Below, one piece after another: positions 17,656 through 26,529 of a stretch of 64,000 bases of DNA. How positions within the stretch are numbered: the stretch's first letter is position 1; each line of letters opens with the position of its first letter. A model generated the notes under the pieces. That model did not search any database. It saw only the letters and a program-made list of their open reading frames with translations, and was not told the origin of the DNA. The position numbers and the translations under genes are program-made. The stretch lies in assembly GCF_030271535.1 (NCBI RefSeq), contig NZ_JASCXJ010000004.1, positions 248,001 to 312,000 on the forward strand, read 5' to 3'. This stretch comes from Nocardiopsis sp. ATB16-24 (lineage in GTDB: Bacteria > Actinomycetota > Actinomycetes > Streptosporangiales > Streptosporangiaceae).

Positions 17656-18366
17656 GTGCCTGCCGAACGCATCTGGCTGGACGTCCCCTATGCGGAAAAG
17701 GACCTGGCGAAGGCCGAAGGGGCGAGATGGGACCCCCGAGCGCGTCGGTGGTACGCGCCCAGACCAGGCATGGCGGGACTGGAGCGCTGGGCGGCCCGGC
17801 CGGACATCCCCACCTCGCTGCCGGGGGAGGACCGCTTGCTCGGCTCGGGGTTGTTCGTCGACCTGGTCCCCACGACATGCTGGTTCACCAACGTGCGCTC
17901 GTGCGTGTCCCAGCAGGACTGGGAACGGTTGCGCCGCATGGTCGTGAACCGGGCCGGCCAGGTGTGCGAGATCTGCGGGGCGAGCGCCGACCGTGAGGCC
18001 GGGCGTTGGCTGGAGGTGCACGAGAGGTGGGTCTTCGACGAGCACACCAGGACCCAGATCCTGCGGCGGTTGATCTGCGTCTGCACGCTCTGCCACACCG
18101 TGACCCACTTCGGTCTGGCCCAGGTGCGCGGGCTGGCGAGTGAGGCAATGGCCCATCTCGTGGCGGTCACCGGAGCGTCGCACGCGCAGGCCCAGCAGCA
18201 CGTCGATGAGGCGTTCGCGTTGTGGGAGCGGCGGTCGCGGGTGGTGTGGGAACTGGACCTGAGCATGCTGACGGATGTGGGGGTCACCGTCGAACCGCCC
18301 CCTGAAGCCTGGGAGCGGGCCCAGGAAGCTCGGAGGGAGCTGACACGGCACCAGGCGTCGTGGTGA
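17656..18366 (+). CDS. DUF5710 domain plus HNH-like protein
   Basis: 236 residues from GTG 17656 with GAGGAG upstream. The first ~45 residues match DUF5710 (WLDVPYAEKDLAKAEGARWD ... RRWYAP), a small domain also found attached to primases and nucleases. Residues about 95-160 look like an HNH-type zinc fold: CEIC, H-ERW, then C-VCTLCHTVTH. Possible nuclease or DNA-binding protein; the catalytic His-Asn pairing is not clear. No operon partner. Context suggests mobile or defence use, which is inference. Confidence 0.7.
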   Translation: MPAERIWLDVPYAEKDLAKAEGARWDPRARRWYAPRPGMAGLERWAARPDIPTSLPGEDRLLGSGLFVDLVPTTCWFTNVRSCVSQQDWERLRRMVVNRAGQVCEICGASADREAGRWLEVHERWVFDEHTRTQILRRLICVCTLCHTVTHFGLAQVRGLASEAMAHLVAVTGASHAQAQQHVDEAFALWERRSRVVWELDLSMLTDVGVTVEPPPEAWERAQEARRELTRHQASW

Positions 18367-19079
18367 ACCAGGAACGGAAGAGCGACGTGGGGAGGGGGCG
18401 AGTGATCGGCCATGAGGGAAGGGCGGCATGACCGGCTGGTTCCGGGGCCACGACGAGGAGGGTCCGCTGCTCTCCTCGAAGCCGACGACGAAGGGTGGGC
18501 GATCCGCCAGATCGCTGTTCGTGCAGCGGACGCGATGCCGGTGACGGCTGCTTCCCCGGGGGGTCCTGCGTCTGCGCGATCACGGTGACCTGGGTGCGAG
18601 GAGCGGCTACGAGCGTCGCCACGGCGTGCTCGCGGAGGGCACCCTCGACGGTGGGCGGGAACAGCCGCACACCCACGAGATCTCCCCCGCAGGCATGCGA
18701 CCGAGCCCGGGTCGCGGTTGGTGCGGTGACGAATGCGATGTTTCTTTGACGGAGTTCGTGAAGGGCTTCCGTGGATGAACGGTGCCTGAACCCGGCGCTT
18801 TTGGGAAAGGTATGTGACGGTCCCGGACAAGCGTGGGGGATCCGCGCCCAGCGGACATGGGACGCACCATTCCTTCCCCCGCGATGGGTGACCCTTCGAA
18901 CGCAGAACCGATCGTGTGTCAGGAGAGGACGAACGCTCCTTCCCTGGAGATGCGCGACTCCCCGGTAACGGAGCGTTGGGAGGCGCCACGATGATCGACC
19001 CTTGGCATCCACCACGTACGGCCCCTACCCACCACCCCGTTGGCGCAGCCGAAGTGGAAAAGGGGATACCTTCTCGGGC
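18367..19079. other. Gene-free interval
   Basis: About 700 bp between two plus-strand genes. A 243-codon open frame exists on the minus strand (18284-19015), but it overlaps the upstream gene's end and shows no family features. I see no RNA gene or strong repeat. Confidence 0.4.
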
Positions 19080-19946
19080 ATGGATCATCAAGGAAAGTTT
19101 CGTCGGGCAGCGCTTGAGTCGGGTATTCCGGACGACGAGATCAATAGGTTCAGCCGGTATCTTCGTTTGGCGATCGGATTGTCCGGTCGTGGTGATGGTC
19201 CTCCGGTCGGGCATATCGGTGGCCTGCCCCGACTTCCGGTGGGCATGAAGTGGCCCTCCGTCGGGGACATCGCGTTGCCGTTGCTCCTCTCCGTCAATTG
19301 TGGGGCCCTGCCGAGGGTCGACGGATTCGATCTCCCAGCGGACGGGACGCTGCTCTTCTTTGTTCACAAAGAGAGGGACTTCGACGAATTCCGGGCCGCT
19401 TCGGGACAGTACGCACGAGTCGTGTATGTGTCGGACGGCACCGAAACCGCGATCGCGGAACCACCCGACCCCGGGTGTGTCACCAGGCGGATCGACGCCT
19501 ACGCCGACCTCAGGGCCGACCTCCCCCTGTGGTTGGACGAGGGTGACGAGGACTGGCACGAATTCTGGGAGGACCTCGAGTGGGACGACATGTCCTCCTT
19601 CCAACAGCAGCTGGCCCGGTACAGGGAACGTGAACTGCCGCACCTGGACGAACTTCGGTCTTTGGCCTACGACCTCTGGTCGTCCGGCGCCCACCTCGTC
19701 ATCGGCGGGTACGCCGATGACGAGGTGACGATGGACGGCGTCACGGCGAAGAGCCTCGGCGGGGGAGGGCGGTTTTCCTTTTTACCGGAGGAGGACGCGC
19801 TCCGGTCGGCCTGCGACTGGATACCGCTCGTCAATGAGGGACGGGTGTACGCGGAGCACTACACGAAGTTCATGATTCGTCACGACGACCTGGCCGCCGC
19901 TCGGTGGGACAAGGCGCTGAGCGTCACCGGTTTCGATGCCCCATGA
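19080..19946 (+). CDS. DUF1963-like (YwqG-type) protein
   Basis: 288 residues from ATG 19080. Features typical of DUF1963: an N-terminal helix, the GGLPRLPVGMKWP stretch, LPLLLSVNCGALPR, 'GTLLFFVHKE' and a C-terminal GGGGRFSFLPEEDA region with an aromatic/acidic motif. The family occurs widely as soluble proteins of unknown function, sometimes near toxins. The protein is acidic. No partner gene is adjacent. Confidence 0.7.
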   Translation: MDHQGKFRRAALESGIPDDEINRFSRYLRLAIGLSGRGDGPPVGHIGGLPRLPVGMKWPSVGDIALPLLLSVNCGALPRVDGFDLPADGTLLFFVHKERDFDEFRAASGQYARVVYVSDGTETAIAEPPDPGCVTRRIDAYADLRADLPLWLDEGDEDWHEFWEDLEWDDMSSFQQQLARYRERELPHLDELRSLAYDLWSSGAHLVIGGYADDEVTMDGVTAKSLGGGGRFSFLPEEDALRSACDWIPLVNEGRVYAEHYTKFMIRHDDLAAARWDKALSVTGFDAP

Positions 19947-20440
19947 CTCTCGCTGCGGTCTTCGGGTGGGTCGCTGTGGCCAGGTGGAGCAATGCAGGAA
20001 CGTTGGTGCGCTGGGCACTCTTCGGCTCCTGTCGGCGATGGTGGCCGCGGTGTCCCGGCCGAGTCGGTTCCTGAGTACGTCGAGAGGATCCGCGAGGCTC
20101 GGCCCACCGGCCATCCGTCCTGGGCTTGCTACCAGGGGTAAGAACACGGCTGGGTGATCGGGGTTGTGACCTGGGATCGGGGCCGTTCCAGCCGTGGGTG
20201 GGGACTCCATACCGGGACGGGCCAGGAGCACGCCGCCCCCACACTCGTGGAGCCCTCGGTCGCGGGCTCGCCCGAGGCGGGTCGACCGGACGTGGCCGCC
20301 GGGGCCTGGCCGCGACGGTGCGCACGGGGGCGACGCCGTGCGCGGGAGGGTGGGGGAGCGTGCGAGGAACCCCGCATAACTCGGACCGTGGCGCCGGGCG
20401 AACGAGCCGCCCCCAGCTCGTGGGCCACCGAGCCCGCCGT
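19947..20440. other. Gene-free interval
   Basis: About 490 bp of GC-rich sequence with open frames on both strands. None has a convincing start, ribosome binding site or family feature. Confidence 0.4.
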
Positions 20441-20473
20441 GGTTCGCGGGCCCTTCACGAGGGCCCGCGAACC
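20441..20473. terminator. Intrinsic terminator
   Basis: Perfect 14-bp stem (20441-20454 / 20460-20473) with a 5-nt loop, right after the 3' end of the minus-strand gene at 20480. Confidence 0.85.
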
Positions 20474-20479
20474 GGTGTC

Positions 20480-20815
20480 TCAGGTGTCGCAGCTTTGACA
20501 ACGCCGGGTGGCGACCCGCTTGGTGTTGCCCTTCGTGGCCCGGGCGGGGGAGCTCTCGTTGAGTCGGCGCCACAGGAGTGGGTCGGGATCGTTGATCCAG
20601 CCCCATGCCGGTGCCGCGATCTCGGAGTCGGACTGGTGCATGCACCCCGGGCGGTGGGCGATACCCCTCGGTGAGATGAGGATGGCGCCGCGAGGGAAAC
20701 GGGACTCCTCGGAGGTGGTCTCGGGCCCTTGCCCGGATCGGCCGCGGTCTCGGCTCACGAGTGAGCACGCGCAGCCGCCCTCGATGGGGAGTTCACAGAA
20801 ATCACAGCGTTCCAT
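20480..20815 (-). CDS. Small Cys/His-rich protein, possible zinc binder
   Basis: 111 residues from ATG 20815. The N-terminus has CDFC followed by CAC, the middle has H-x-P-G-C-x-H, and the C-terminus has C-x2-C, giving several potential metal ligands. No membrane segment. Function unknown. A perfect terminator directly after the stop supports it as an expressed gene. The ribosome binding site is weak. Confidence 0.6.
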   Translation of the reverse strand: MERCDFCELPIEGGCACSLVSRDRGRSGQGPETTSEESRFPRGAILISPRGIAHRPGCMHQSDSEIAAPAWGWINDPDPLLWRRLNESSPARATKGNTKRVATRRCQSCDT

Positions 20816-20856
20816 GCTCTGATCATGCCCTGTTCCCCCGAGGAAGGGCAGGGCAC

Positions 20857-21429
20857 TCAGTCCGTGGGGTGCGGTTCCTCCGGGGGTGGGCAGGCGTCGA
20901 TCTGCTGCTGGACGAGTGGACCGTACAGGTCCAGGAGTTCGTCGCGGGAGATCGACTCTGCGGGAAACAGGCCCAGGCCTCGGACTCCTTCGGCCAGGCC
21001 GAGAATCTGACAGGCCACGGCACTGGCGTGCCGACGGTCGGGGGTGGTGTCCCCGATCAGGTCGCTGACACGGAGCAGAAGTCGTTCCCGAATCTCTTCG
21101 CGGGTGCGTTGGGGGTCGGGCGACTCGCGCGAGTGGGAGAGGGCGACCAGCAAGGGGTCGGGAACTCCGTGTTCCCTCCGGGTGAGGATCTTCTGCACCA
21201 ACGCGCGCCCCAGCTGGGAACGGGGCAGGTCCAGTTCCGCCAACGGGATGTCGTTGGGGCCCATCTCGTTGAACAGTTCGGCCTTGCTCCGGTAGTGCTT
21301 CATCACCAGGGCTGGGGAGACCCCCGCCGAGGTGGCGATGTCGCGGATGGTCACCGCCTGATACCCGTGTTCGGAGAAGAGTTCTCGGGCCGCGTCGAGG
21401 ATGGTGCTGCGACTGTCGGGTCTGCTCAC
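20857..21429 (-). CDS. TetR/AcrR-family repressor of the MFS exporter
   Basis: 190 residues from GTG 21429, whose start overlaps the MFS stop by 4 bp (GTGA). The N-terminal helix-turn-helix is clear: ILDAARELFSEHGYQAVTIRDIA followed by AGVSPALVMKHYRSKAELF. The C-terminal ligand domain resembles TetR proteins controlling efflux pumps. Being downstream of and coupled to the MFS gene, it most likely represses that operon through the tandem palindrome at 22936-22981, an autoregulatory arrangement. Confidence 0.85.
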   Translation of the reverse strand: MSRPDSRSTILDAARELFSEHGYQAVTIRDIATSAGVSPALVMKHYRSKAELFNEMGPNDIPLAELDLPRSQLGRALVQKILTRREHGVPDPLLVALSHSRESPDPQRTREEIRERLLLRVSDLIGDTTPDRRHASAVACQILGLAEGVRGLGLFPAESISRDELLDLYGPLVQQQIDACPPPEEPHPTD

Positions 21430-22886
21430 GGCTTCATCTTCTCCTGATCTTGGGTGGCCCTGGTGGCGGGGGCGGGTTCGGGGACGATTCCTTCCTCCTC
21501 GTCGCGTCCCCGTGCCGGGACCAGGAGCGCGAACAACACACTGGCCACGCACACGGCCGCGCCGAGGAGGTGGGCGGTGAACATGGCCTGCGCGGAGGGG
21601 AGCACCACGCCGTTCACGGTCACGGTCAGGGAGGCGAAGATCAGCGCCACCACGGCACTGCCGCTGGAGGTGCCCATCGAACGGACCAGGGCGTTGATCC
21701 CGTTGGCCGACGCGGTCTCGTTGCGGGGCGAGGACGCCATGACCAGGGCGGGCATGGCGGCGAACGCGATGGCGCTGCCGACGCTGACGAGCATGTTGCC
21801 CAGCACGACCTCCCACAGGGCGGTGCTGTTGAGCATCCGCCACAGGTAGGTCAGGGCCATGACCGCACCACCGATCAGCAGCACGGTCCTTCCGCCCCAG
21901 CGGTTGAGCATGCGGGCGGAGAAGGGGGAGAAGGCGAGCATCATCAGGCCGCCGGGCACCATCGCCAACCCGGCCACGGCCACGGTCAGGCCCAGGCCGT
22001 ACCCGGTCGTGGTGGGGACCTGGAGTTCCTGGGTGGTGACCAGACCGTTCAGGAACATGCCGACGCCGACGAAGTACGAGGAGACGTTGGTGAACAGGAT
22101 GGGCCGGCGGACCGCGGTGCGCAGGTTCACCATGGGTTCGCGCACGCGCAGTTGGAGGGGGATCCAGATCGCCAGGCAGACGAGGGAGAGCACGGTCAGG
22201 CCGATGACCTGTCCGCTGCTCCACCCCCACGTGGCCCCCTTGGACAGAGGGAGCAGGAGGGAAACCAGGACGACGGTGAACAGCAGCGCACCGACGATGT
22301 CGAAGCGTCCGGGGAAGCGCTCGGTGGACTCGTTCAGGGTCAGGGGGATGGCGACGAGGAAGAACGTGCCGACCAGCGCGGTGGTCCAGAACAGCGAGGT
22401 CCATCCGAAAGCGCTGTAGAGCACGCCGGACAGCGGCAGCCCCAGGGCTCCGCCGATACCGAGGGTGGCGCTCATCAGGGCGATGCCCCCGGCGAGTTTC
22501 TCCCGGGGCAGTTGGTCACGCATGATGCCCATGCCCACGGGGATCAGGGAGGCGCCGAAGCCCTGCATGGCGCGGCCGACGAGCATGAACAGGAAGGTTC
22601 CGCCGATCGCGGCGATGAGCGAGCCCACCGTCATGACCGCCAGGGAAACCAGCAGCATGCGGCGTTTGCCGTACATGTCGGCCATGCGGGAGACGATTGG
22701 GGTGGCCACGGCTGCGGTGAGCAGGGTCGCGGTGACCAACCAGGAGGCGTCGTCGGCGGACACGTCGAGGATCTTCGGAAGGTCCGGCAGCAAGGGAATG
22801 ACGAGTGTCTGCTGCAGTGAGACGACCATGCCGCAGAAGGTGAGGATCCCCATGGTGACCCAGGAGGGCACACGCAGGACGGACAT
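21426..22886 (-). CDS. MFS multidrug exporter, DHA2/EmrB-QacA type
   Basis: 486 residues from ATG 22886, which has GGAG 8 nt upstream. An alternative ATG at 22928 lacks a ribosome binding site and would place the start beside the operator. Many hydrophobic segments are present, consistent with 12-14 transmembrane helices, and the family motif MADMYGKRRM lies in the first cytoplasmic loop. Predicted proton-coupled export of drugs or secondary metabolites. It is transcribed first, with the coupled TetR gene second. It is not close enough to the mccB-like locus (20 kb away) to assign it as that locus's exporter. Confidence 0.85.
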   Translation of the reverse strand: MSVLRVPSWVTMGILTFCGMVVSLQQTLVIPLLPDLPKILDVSADDASWLVTATLLTAAVATPIVSRMADMYGKRRMLLVSLAVMTVGSLIAAIGGTFLFMLVGRAMQGFGASLIPVGMGIMRDQLPREKLAGGIALMSATLGIGGALGLPLSGVLYSAFGWTSLFWTTALVGTFFLVAIPLTLNESTERFPGRFDIVGALLFTVVLVSLLLPLSKGATWGWSSGQVIGLTVLSLVCLAIWIPLQLRVREPMVNLRTAVRRPILFTNVSSYFVGVGMFLNGLVTTQELQVPTTTGYGLGLTVAVAGLAMVPGGLMMLAFSPFSARMLNRWGGRTVLLIGGAVMALTYLWRMLNSTALWEVVLGNMLVSVGSAIAFAAMPALVMASSPRNETASANGINALVRSMGTSSGSAVVALIFASLTVTVNGVVLPSAQAMFTAHLLGAAVCVASVLFALLVPARGRDEEEGIVPEPAPATRATQDQEKMKP

Positions 22887-22935
22887 ATTTTGAGCTCCAG
22901 TGCGACGAACGAGGGTGGGTGTGCCCATGAGAAAA

Positions 22936-22981
22936 GGGGTGAACAGGTGTTCATCCCTGTGAGTAAACACTTGTTCACCCC
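22936..22981. promoter_or_regulatory. Tandem TetR-type operator
   Basis: Two 16-bp arms (22936-22951 and 22966-22981), inverted with one mismatch, enclose a 14-bp spacer. Each arm is part of its own palindrome, TGAACA-N2-TGTTCA (perfect) and TAAACA-N2-TGTTCA. The site lies 50 bp upstream of the MFS start and 150 bp from the divergent truncated tetR, so one or both TetR proteins probably bind it. Confidence 0.75.
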
Positions 22982-23131
22982 ATTGCGTCAAACGCCCGTC
23001 ACCCAGCGGGGGCCTTCCCGACGGACCCGGGAGCGGCGGGGCTTCGCGGGATTCCTCGCTGGGGAAAGGGTGTTGACGCACATCTGTGAGCGAGTGGCAC
23101 TTCTTCTCTGCGGAACCGGGAGGGCGTCGGC

Positions 23132-23449
23132 GTGGTGGATCGGCGAACGCGGAGGAGAGGGCTCAACAGGACCGCCATCCAGCGGGCAGCACTTCGGCTC
23201 TTCGAACAACAGGGCTACGAGGCGACCACGGTCGTCCAGATCGCCCGGGAGGCCGGTGTGTCACACATGACCTTCTTCCGCTGCTTTCCCGCAAAGGAGG
23301 ACGTGGTATTGAGCGATGAGTACGACCCGATGCTGGAGGAACTGGTCCGGGAACGGTTGTACTCCTGCTCCGCCGTCGAACGGATCCACCGGGCCACCCT
23401 GGAGCGAACGCACATGATCGAGCAGGCGGAGAAGAACCGCCGGCAGTAG
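23132..23449 (+). CDS. Truncated TetR-family regulator
   Basis: 105 residues from GTG 23132 with GGGAGG upstream. The helix-turn-helix half is complete (LFEQQGYEATTVVQIAREAG ... MTFFRCFPAKEDVV), but the protein stops at a TAG where a usual TetR runs on for some 90 more residues. Either a degraded gene or a minimal DNA-binding protein that competes at the operator. It is divergent from the MFS-tetR operon. Confidence 0.7.
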   Translation: MVDRRTRRRGLNRTAIQRAALRLFEQQGYEATTVVQIAREAGVSHMTFFRCFPAKEDVVLSDEYDPMLEELVRERLYSCSAVERIHRATLERTHMIEQAEKNRRQ

Positions 23450-23913
23450 AACCGACACCGGCCTCGACCACGCCCCCGCGTGTGGCCGGGGTCTTGTCAT
23501 GCTCCGCCGTGACGCTGCTCAGCGTGCCACCCTCCCTGCTGATCTGTGACGGTGCGCTGGGAGTGGTGTTCGTGACAGAGCGCACGCAAGCCGGTCTCGT
23601 CGTAGCCGCGCGGCCCGTTCGGCCCCTTGCCGTCGGTGTTCGCCCCACCCGCCCCGGAAGGGGGCAAGGCCTGACCCCGCTTGAGGGAGATCTACGAGGA
23701 CGCCCACAACCGCACCCTTCCCCCACACCCGCGGCCGGCTTGCCCGACGCGGCCGAACGGGGTCTCCTCTCCCGCGTGGCCCTCGTACTGGTGCCGGCGC
23801 TCTTGTCGGGGCGTGCCTCGTGCCGGTTCGCCAGAGCGTGAACCGAGGCGAGGAAACCGGCCGAAGGGTTCTTCCGGCCGGGAGGTCATCGGGGCCCGGG
23901 GTCGCGGGGGTGT
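23450..23913. other. Gene-free interval with terminator-like hairpin
   Basis: About 460 bp without a supportable gene. A hairpin at 23856-23881 (CCGGCCGAAG / CTTCCGGCCGG) lies just beyond the 3' end of the minus-strand lipoprotein gene and probably terminates it. Confidence 0.5.
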
Positions 23914-25068
23914 TCAGTACCAGCTTCCAGTGCCGTACACACGGCCGTGGCTGGTCGGTTCGTCGGGGTCGCCCTTGTCCATGGCCACGGTCGCCAAGAT
24001 CGCGCCCGCGCCGTCGGGGACACCGGCCAAGCCGCGAAAGACGATGTCGTGGTCGGTGGCGACGAGTTCCTGGCGTGTGCGTTCTCCGTCGGCCGTGCGG
24101 TGTTCCATCACCGTGTTCCAGTGACCGTCGACCAGGTACAGGCCGCCTCTACCGTCATCGGCGACCGCCTCATAGGACCCCTCTTCGTCACCGACCTCGA
24201 TGGTCCACTCGGTGCCGTCGTAGTGGGCCAGAACCGGGCGCTGGTGGTTATGTTCGTCGGGGTCCTTCCAACTGATGTCGCCCACGGCCCACACGTCGTC
24301 GGACGCGCGCACGAGTATGTCGTTGAAGCTCGCACCGGGTTCGCCCCCGGGGATGTCCACCTCGGGGATCTCCTCGGGGGCCCAGCCGGAACCGTCCCAG
24401 CGTTCCACGGTCAGTTCTCCGCTGCGGTCACCGACGGCGAAGACCTCCCCGTCCTCGGAGGAATCCAGGCCCGAGGTGACGGTCGGGGCCGGCCGGGGGT
24501 TCCACGCGTGGCCGTCGAAGTGGGCCGCGTAGGTGTCGAAGGAGGAGGTGCGGCCCAGCATCCAGGCGCCGCCGTCCCCCACCGGGGCCAACGCCGTGGG
24601 CTCCCAGGTGGGGTCGATCTCGGACATCCGCCAGGACGCACCGTCGTGGTGTATCGCCGAAGCGCCCTCCTTGACGGTGTGGGCCAGGGCCCAGACTCGT
24701 CCGTCGGCGTCGGAGACGGCGAGGACGGGGGCCGAGCGCAGGGCGTCCGGGAGTGATTCCCGCCGCCATTCCCGGCCGTCCCAGAGCACGAGCCACGAGG
24801 ACGAGCCGACCTGGGACCTGGAGCCGTGGAACACCCACACCTCATCGGCGGCCGTGGCCGTGACCGCAGTGGGGAAACCGTCCTCCAGCTCCGTGCCGCG
24901 CAGACGGTCCCACGTGGTTCGTGTGTGCGTGGGGGTGGCGGGGGCGGACGGGACGGCCGGGGTGGCGGCGCAGGCCACCCCGGAGATGCCCACCACCCCG
25001 GCCATCACGGCCGCGAGGAGGTGTGTCCTTCCGGGTCGTGTGCGGTGAGCGTGCGCGTCATGCCCCAT
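23914..25068 (-). CDS. Lipoprotein with beta-propeller-like repeats
   Basis: 384 residues from ATG 25068. Signal peptide: RTRPGR then LLAAVMAGVVGISGVAC, the Cys being the lipidation site. The mature part contains repeated blocks ending W-D-G-x-x-W or H-F-D-G-H-A-W with intervening D-D-V-W-A-V-G-D, as in secreted propeller proteins of actinobacteria. Likely a membrane-anchored extracellular binding protein; ligand unknown. Single gene. Confidence 0.75.
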   Translation of the reverse strand: MGHDAHAHRTRPGRTHLLAAVMAGVVGISGVACAATPAVPSAPATPTHTRTTWDRLRGTELEDGFPTAVTATAADEVWVFHGSRSQVGSSSWLVLWDGREWRRESLPDALRSAPVLAVSDADGRVWALAHTVKEGASAIHHDGASWRMSEIDPTWEPTALAPVGDGGAWMLGRTSSFDTYAAHFDGHAWNPRPAPTVTSGLDSSEDGEVFAVGDRSGELTVERWDGSGWAPEEIPEVDIPGGEPGASFNDILVRASDDVWAVGDISWKDPDEHNHQRPVLAHYDGTEWTIEVGDEEGSYEAVADDGRGGLYLVDGHWNTVMEHRTADGERTRQELVATDHDIVFRGLAGVPDGAGAILATVAMDKGDPDEPTSHGRVYGTGSWY

Positions 25069-25300
25069 TCACGTTTCCTTTTTTGGAGGGCGTAATTTCC
25101 CTGAAAGCGTGTGAACCCCCGCAAGGGAGACGCACACGAGGTGGTCGGTGTTCACAAGACCGTGGGGGAGAGGTGCCATTTTTCATGAAAAGGGGGTCGA
25201 GGTTTCGTGTGGTACTCGATCCGCGAACACCGTCCCGGCCGAGGCTTGGTGGCAAAGCCGCAGGTGAGGGAAAGGAGGGGAGTCGATTCGAGGGGGAACG

Positions 25301-25501
25301 ATGATCGTCTACCAGGAACTCATGGAACACATGGCCCGCGAAGGCAGCGTCACCGACAGCGAGGAGGCACGCCGGGCACTGGAGGCCACGGCCAAGGCAC
25401 TGGCCCGGCACACCTCCCCGGACACCCGCCTGGGGGCCTGGGCACCTGGGGGCCGAGAGGTTCGTGGCCACGACGTTGCGCATCGTGCGCAAGGCTCCTG
25501 A
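25301..25501 (+). CDS. Short protein resembling a truncated DUF2267 protein
   Basis: 66 codons from ATG 25301 with a strong GAGGGGG ribosome binding site. The first 45 residues (IVYQELMEHMAREG ... ARRALEATAKALARH) look like the start of a DUF2267 protein. After that the sequence loses this character and soon ends. Probably a truncated or frameshifted remnant. Confidence 0.4.
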   Translation: MIVYQELMEHMAREGSVTDSEEARRALEATAKALARHTSPDTRLGAWAPGGREVRGHDVAHRAQGS

Positions 25502-25606
25502 CCAGGTGGGGTTCCACTACGTTCCGCGCCGACCAGGCGATGACGACCTGATCCACCGTCCTGCGCGTAAGACGGTCACGGTCCCCGCCCGGGGTCGCGG
25601 AAGGCA

Positions 25607-26098
25607 GGTGAAAGTGGCCCCGGGCGGGGGTGGTCCCGGGGAACGGCGGAACAGCGCGTGTTCGCCGGACCGGGAACCGGAACCGGTTTCCGCGCGGCTC
25701 GCCCTCAAGTCCCGTCTTGGTGTGCTGTGTACTTCAGTGCGTTTCCTCGTGCTTTGGCCACCGGGTAGCGCTCTTCATTGAGGCGGGCCTTGTCCCTCAG
25801 AGCCTCGTCCAGGTCCACGTCCAGGACATCGGCCAGCCGCAGAAGGTAGGAGAACACGTCGGCCAGCTCATGGCGCACCGCCTCCGCCCGCTCAGGATCG
25901 TCCATGACCTGGGCGGCCTGTTCCGGGGTCAGCCACTGGAACTCGGCAGCCAACTCGCCGACCTCGCCCGACAACGCCATGACCAGGTTCTTGGGTGTGT
26001 GGAACTGTTGCCAGTCCCGCTCTTCAGCGAAGGCGGCGAGCGCAGCCTGCAGTGATGAGATTTCCATACGTGATCCTTATCAGTTTCCTGAAGCCGCG
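25607..26098. repeat. Direct repeat A containing mazG copy A
   Basis: Matches 36165-36654 in the same orientation. It opens with the CCCCGGGCGGGGGTGG segment, diverges for about 100 bp, then is almost identical from about 25790 through the gene's start and about 30 bp of leader (ATCCTTATCAGTTTCCTGAA). Confidence 0.85.
25705..26067 (-). CDS. MazG-like / dCTPase-type nucleotide pyrophosphohydrolase, copy A
   Basis: 120 residues from ATG 26067 with AAGGA upstream. All-alpha NTP pyrophosphatase with the magnesium-binding pattern E-V-G-E-L-A-A-E and a later E-L-A-D-V; 'RDWQQFHTPKNL' is typical of the RS21-C6/dCTPP1-like group. It cleaves (d)NTPs to (d)NMP and PPi. Differs from copy B (36261) at only four C-terminal residues (A/V, E/Q, Q/H, T/V). 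Placed directly upstream of Gabija, which senses nucleotide levels, so a functional link is possible but speculative. Confidence 0.9.
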   Translation of the reverse strand: MEISSLQAALAAFAEERDWQQFHTPKNLVMALSGEVGELAAEFQWLTPEQAAQVMDDPERAEAVRHELADVFSYLLRLADVLDVDLDEALRDKARLNEERYPVAKARGNALKYTAHQDGT

Positions 26099-26176
26099 CC
26101 GGCCCTGAGACATCCCCGCGAGGAACCACCGATGGGATCCGTCCCTTCACGGTGACGAGGATCCCGAGTACGGGGT

Positions 26177-26226
26177 TGCGGGTGACCGGAAGGAGACAGC
26201 GGCTTCACCCCGCCTGCCCATCACCG
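26177..26226. repeat. Dispersed palindromic repeat, copy 1
   Basis: Core from TGCGGGTGACCGGAAGG to GCCCATCACCGT, partly self-complementary, related to 36677-36740 and 43532-43582. It lies upstream of mazG copy A inside a 460-bp gene-free interval (26068-26529). That interval also holds a GCCCCGCC...GGCGGGGC hairpin near 26332-26357. Confidence 0.65.
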
Positions 26227-26529
26227 TCCGGAACGCTGGGCGAGCGCCTGAGAGAACTCGGGCCGAGTTCCCGATCACCCCCGCACCCCGGCCGTCCTGG
26301 AGAAGTGCGATCCCTCCGGGGTGTACGTGGTGCCCCGCCGCTCATCCTGGGCGGGGCTCGTGTTGCCAGAAGAGGGCGCTGATTACCACGACCTTTTTCT
26401 CCAAAACCAGAGTGCGGGCTCCGATCTCGGTATAACGTTCATCCGACTCGTGTCGGCCCGGAGCCGAGTGACTCATCCGGGTGTCCCCTTTCGCCGTGCC
26501 CGGGGCGCGGCCTTCCCCCAGAGGTGTGC

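Noticed and set aside
18284-19015. 243-codon minus-strand frame
   Set aside because: It overlaps the end of the DUF5710-HNH gene, shows no recognisable domain and has no good ribosome binding site.
21450-22820. 456-codon plus-strand frame
   Set aside because: Gly/His/Gln-rich antisense shadow of the MFS gene.
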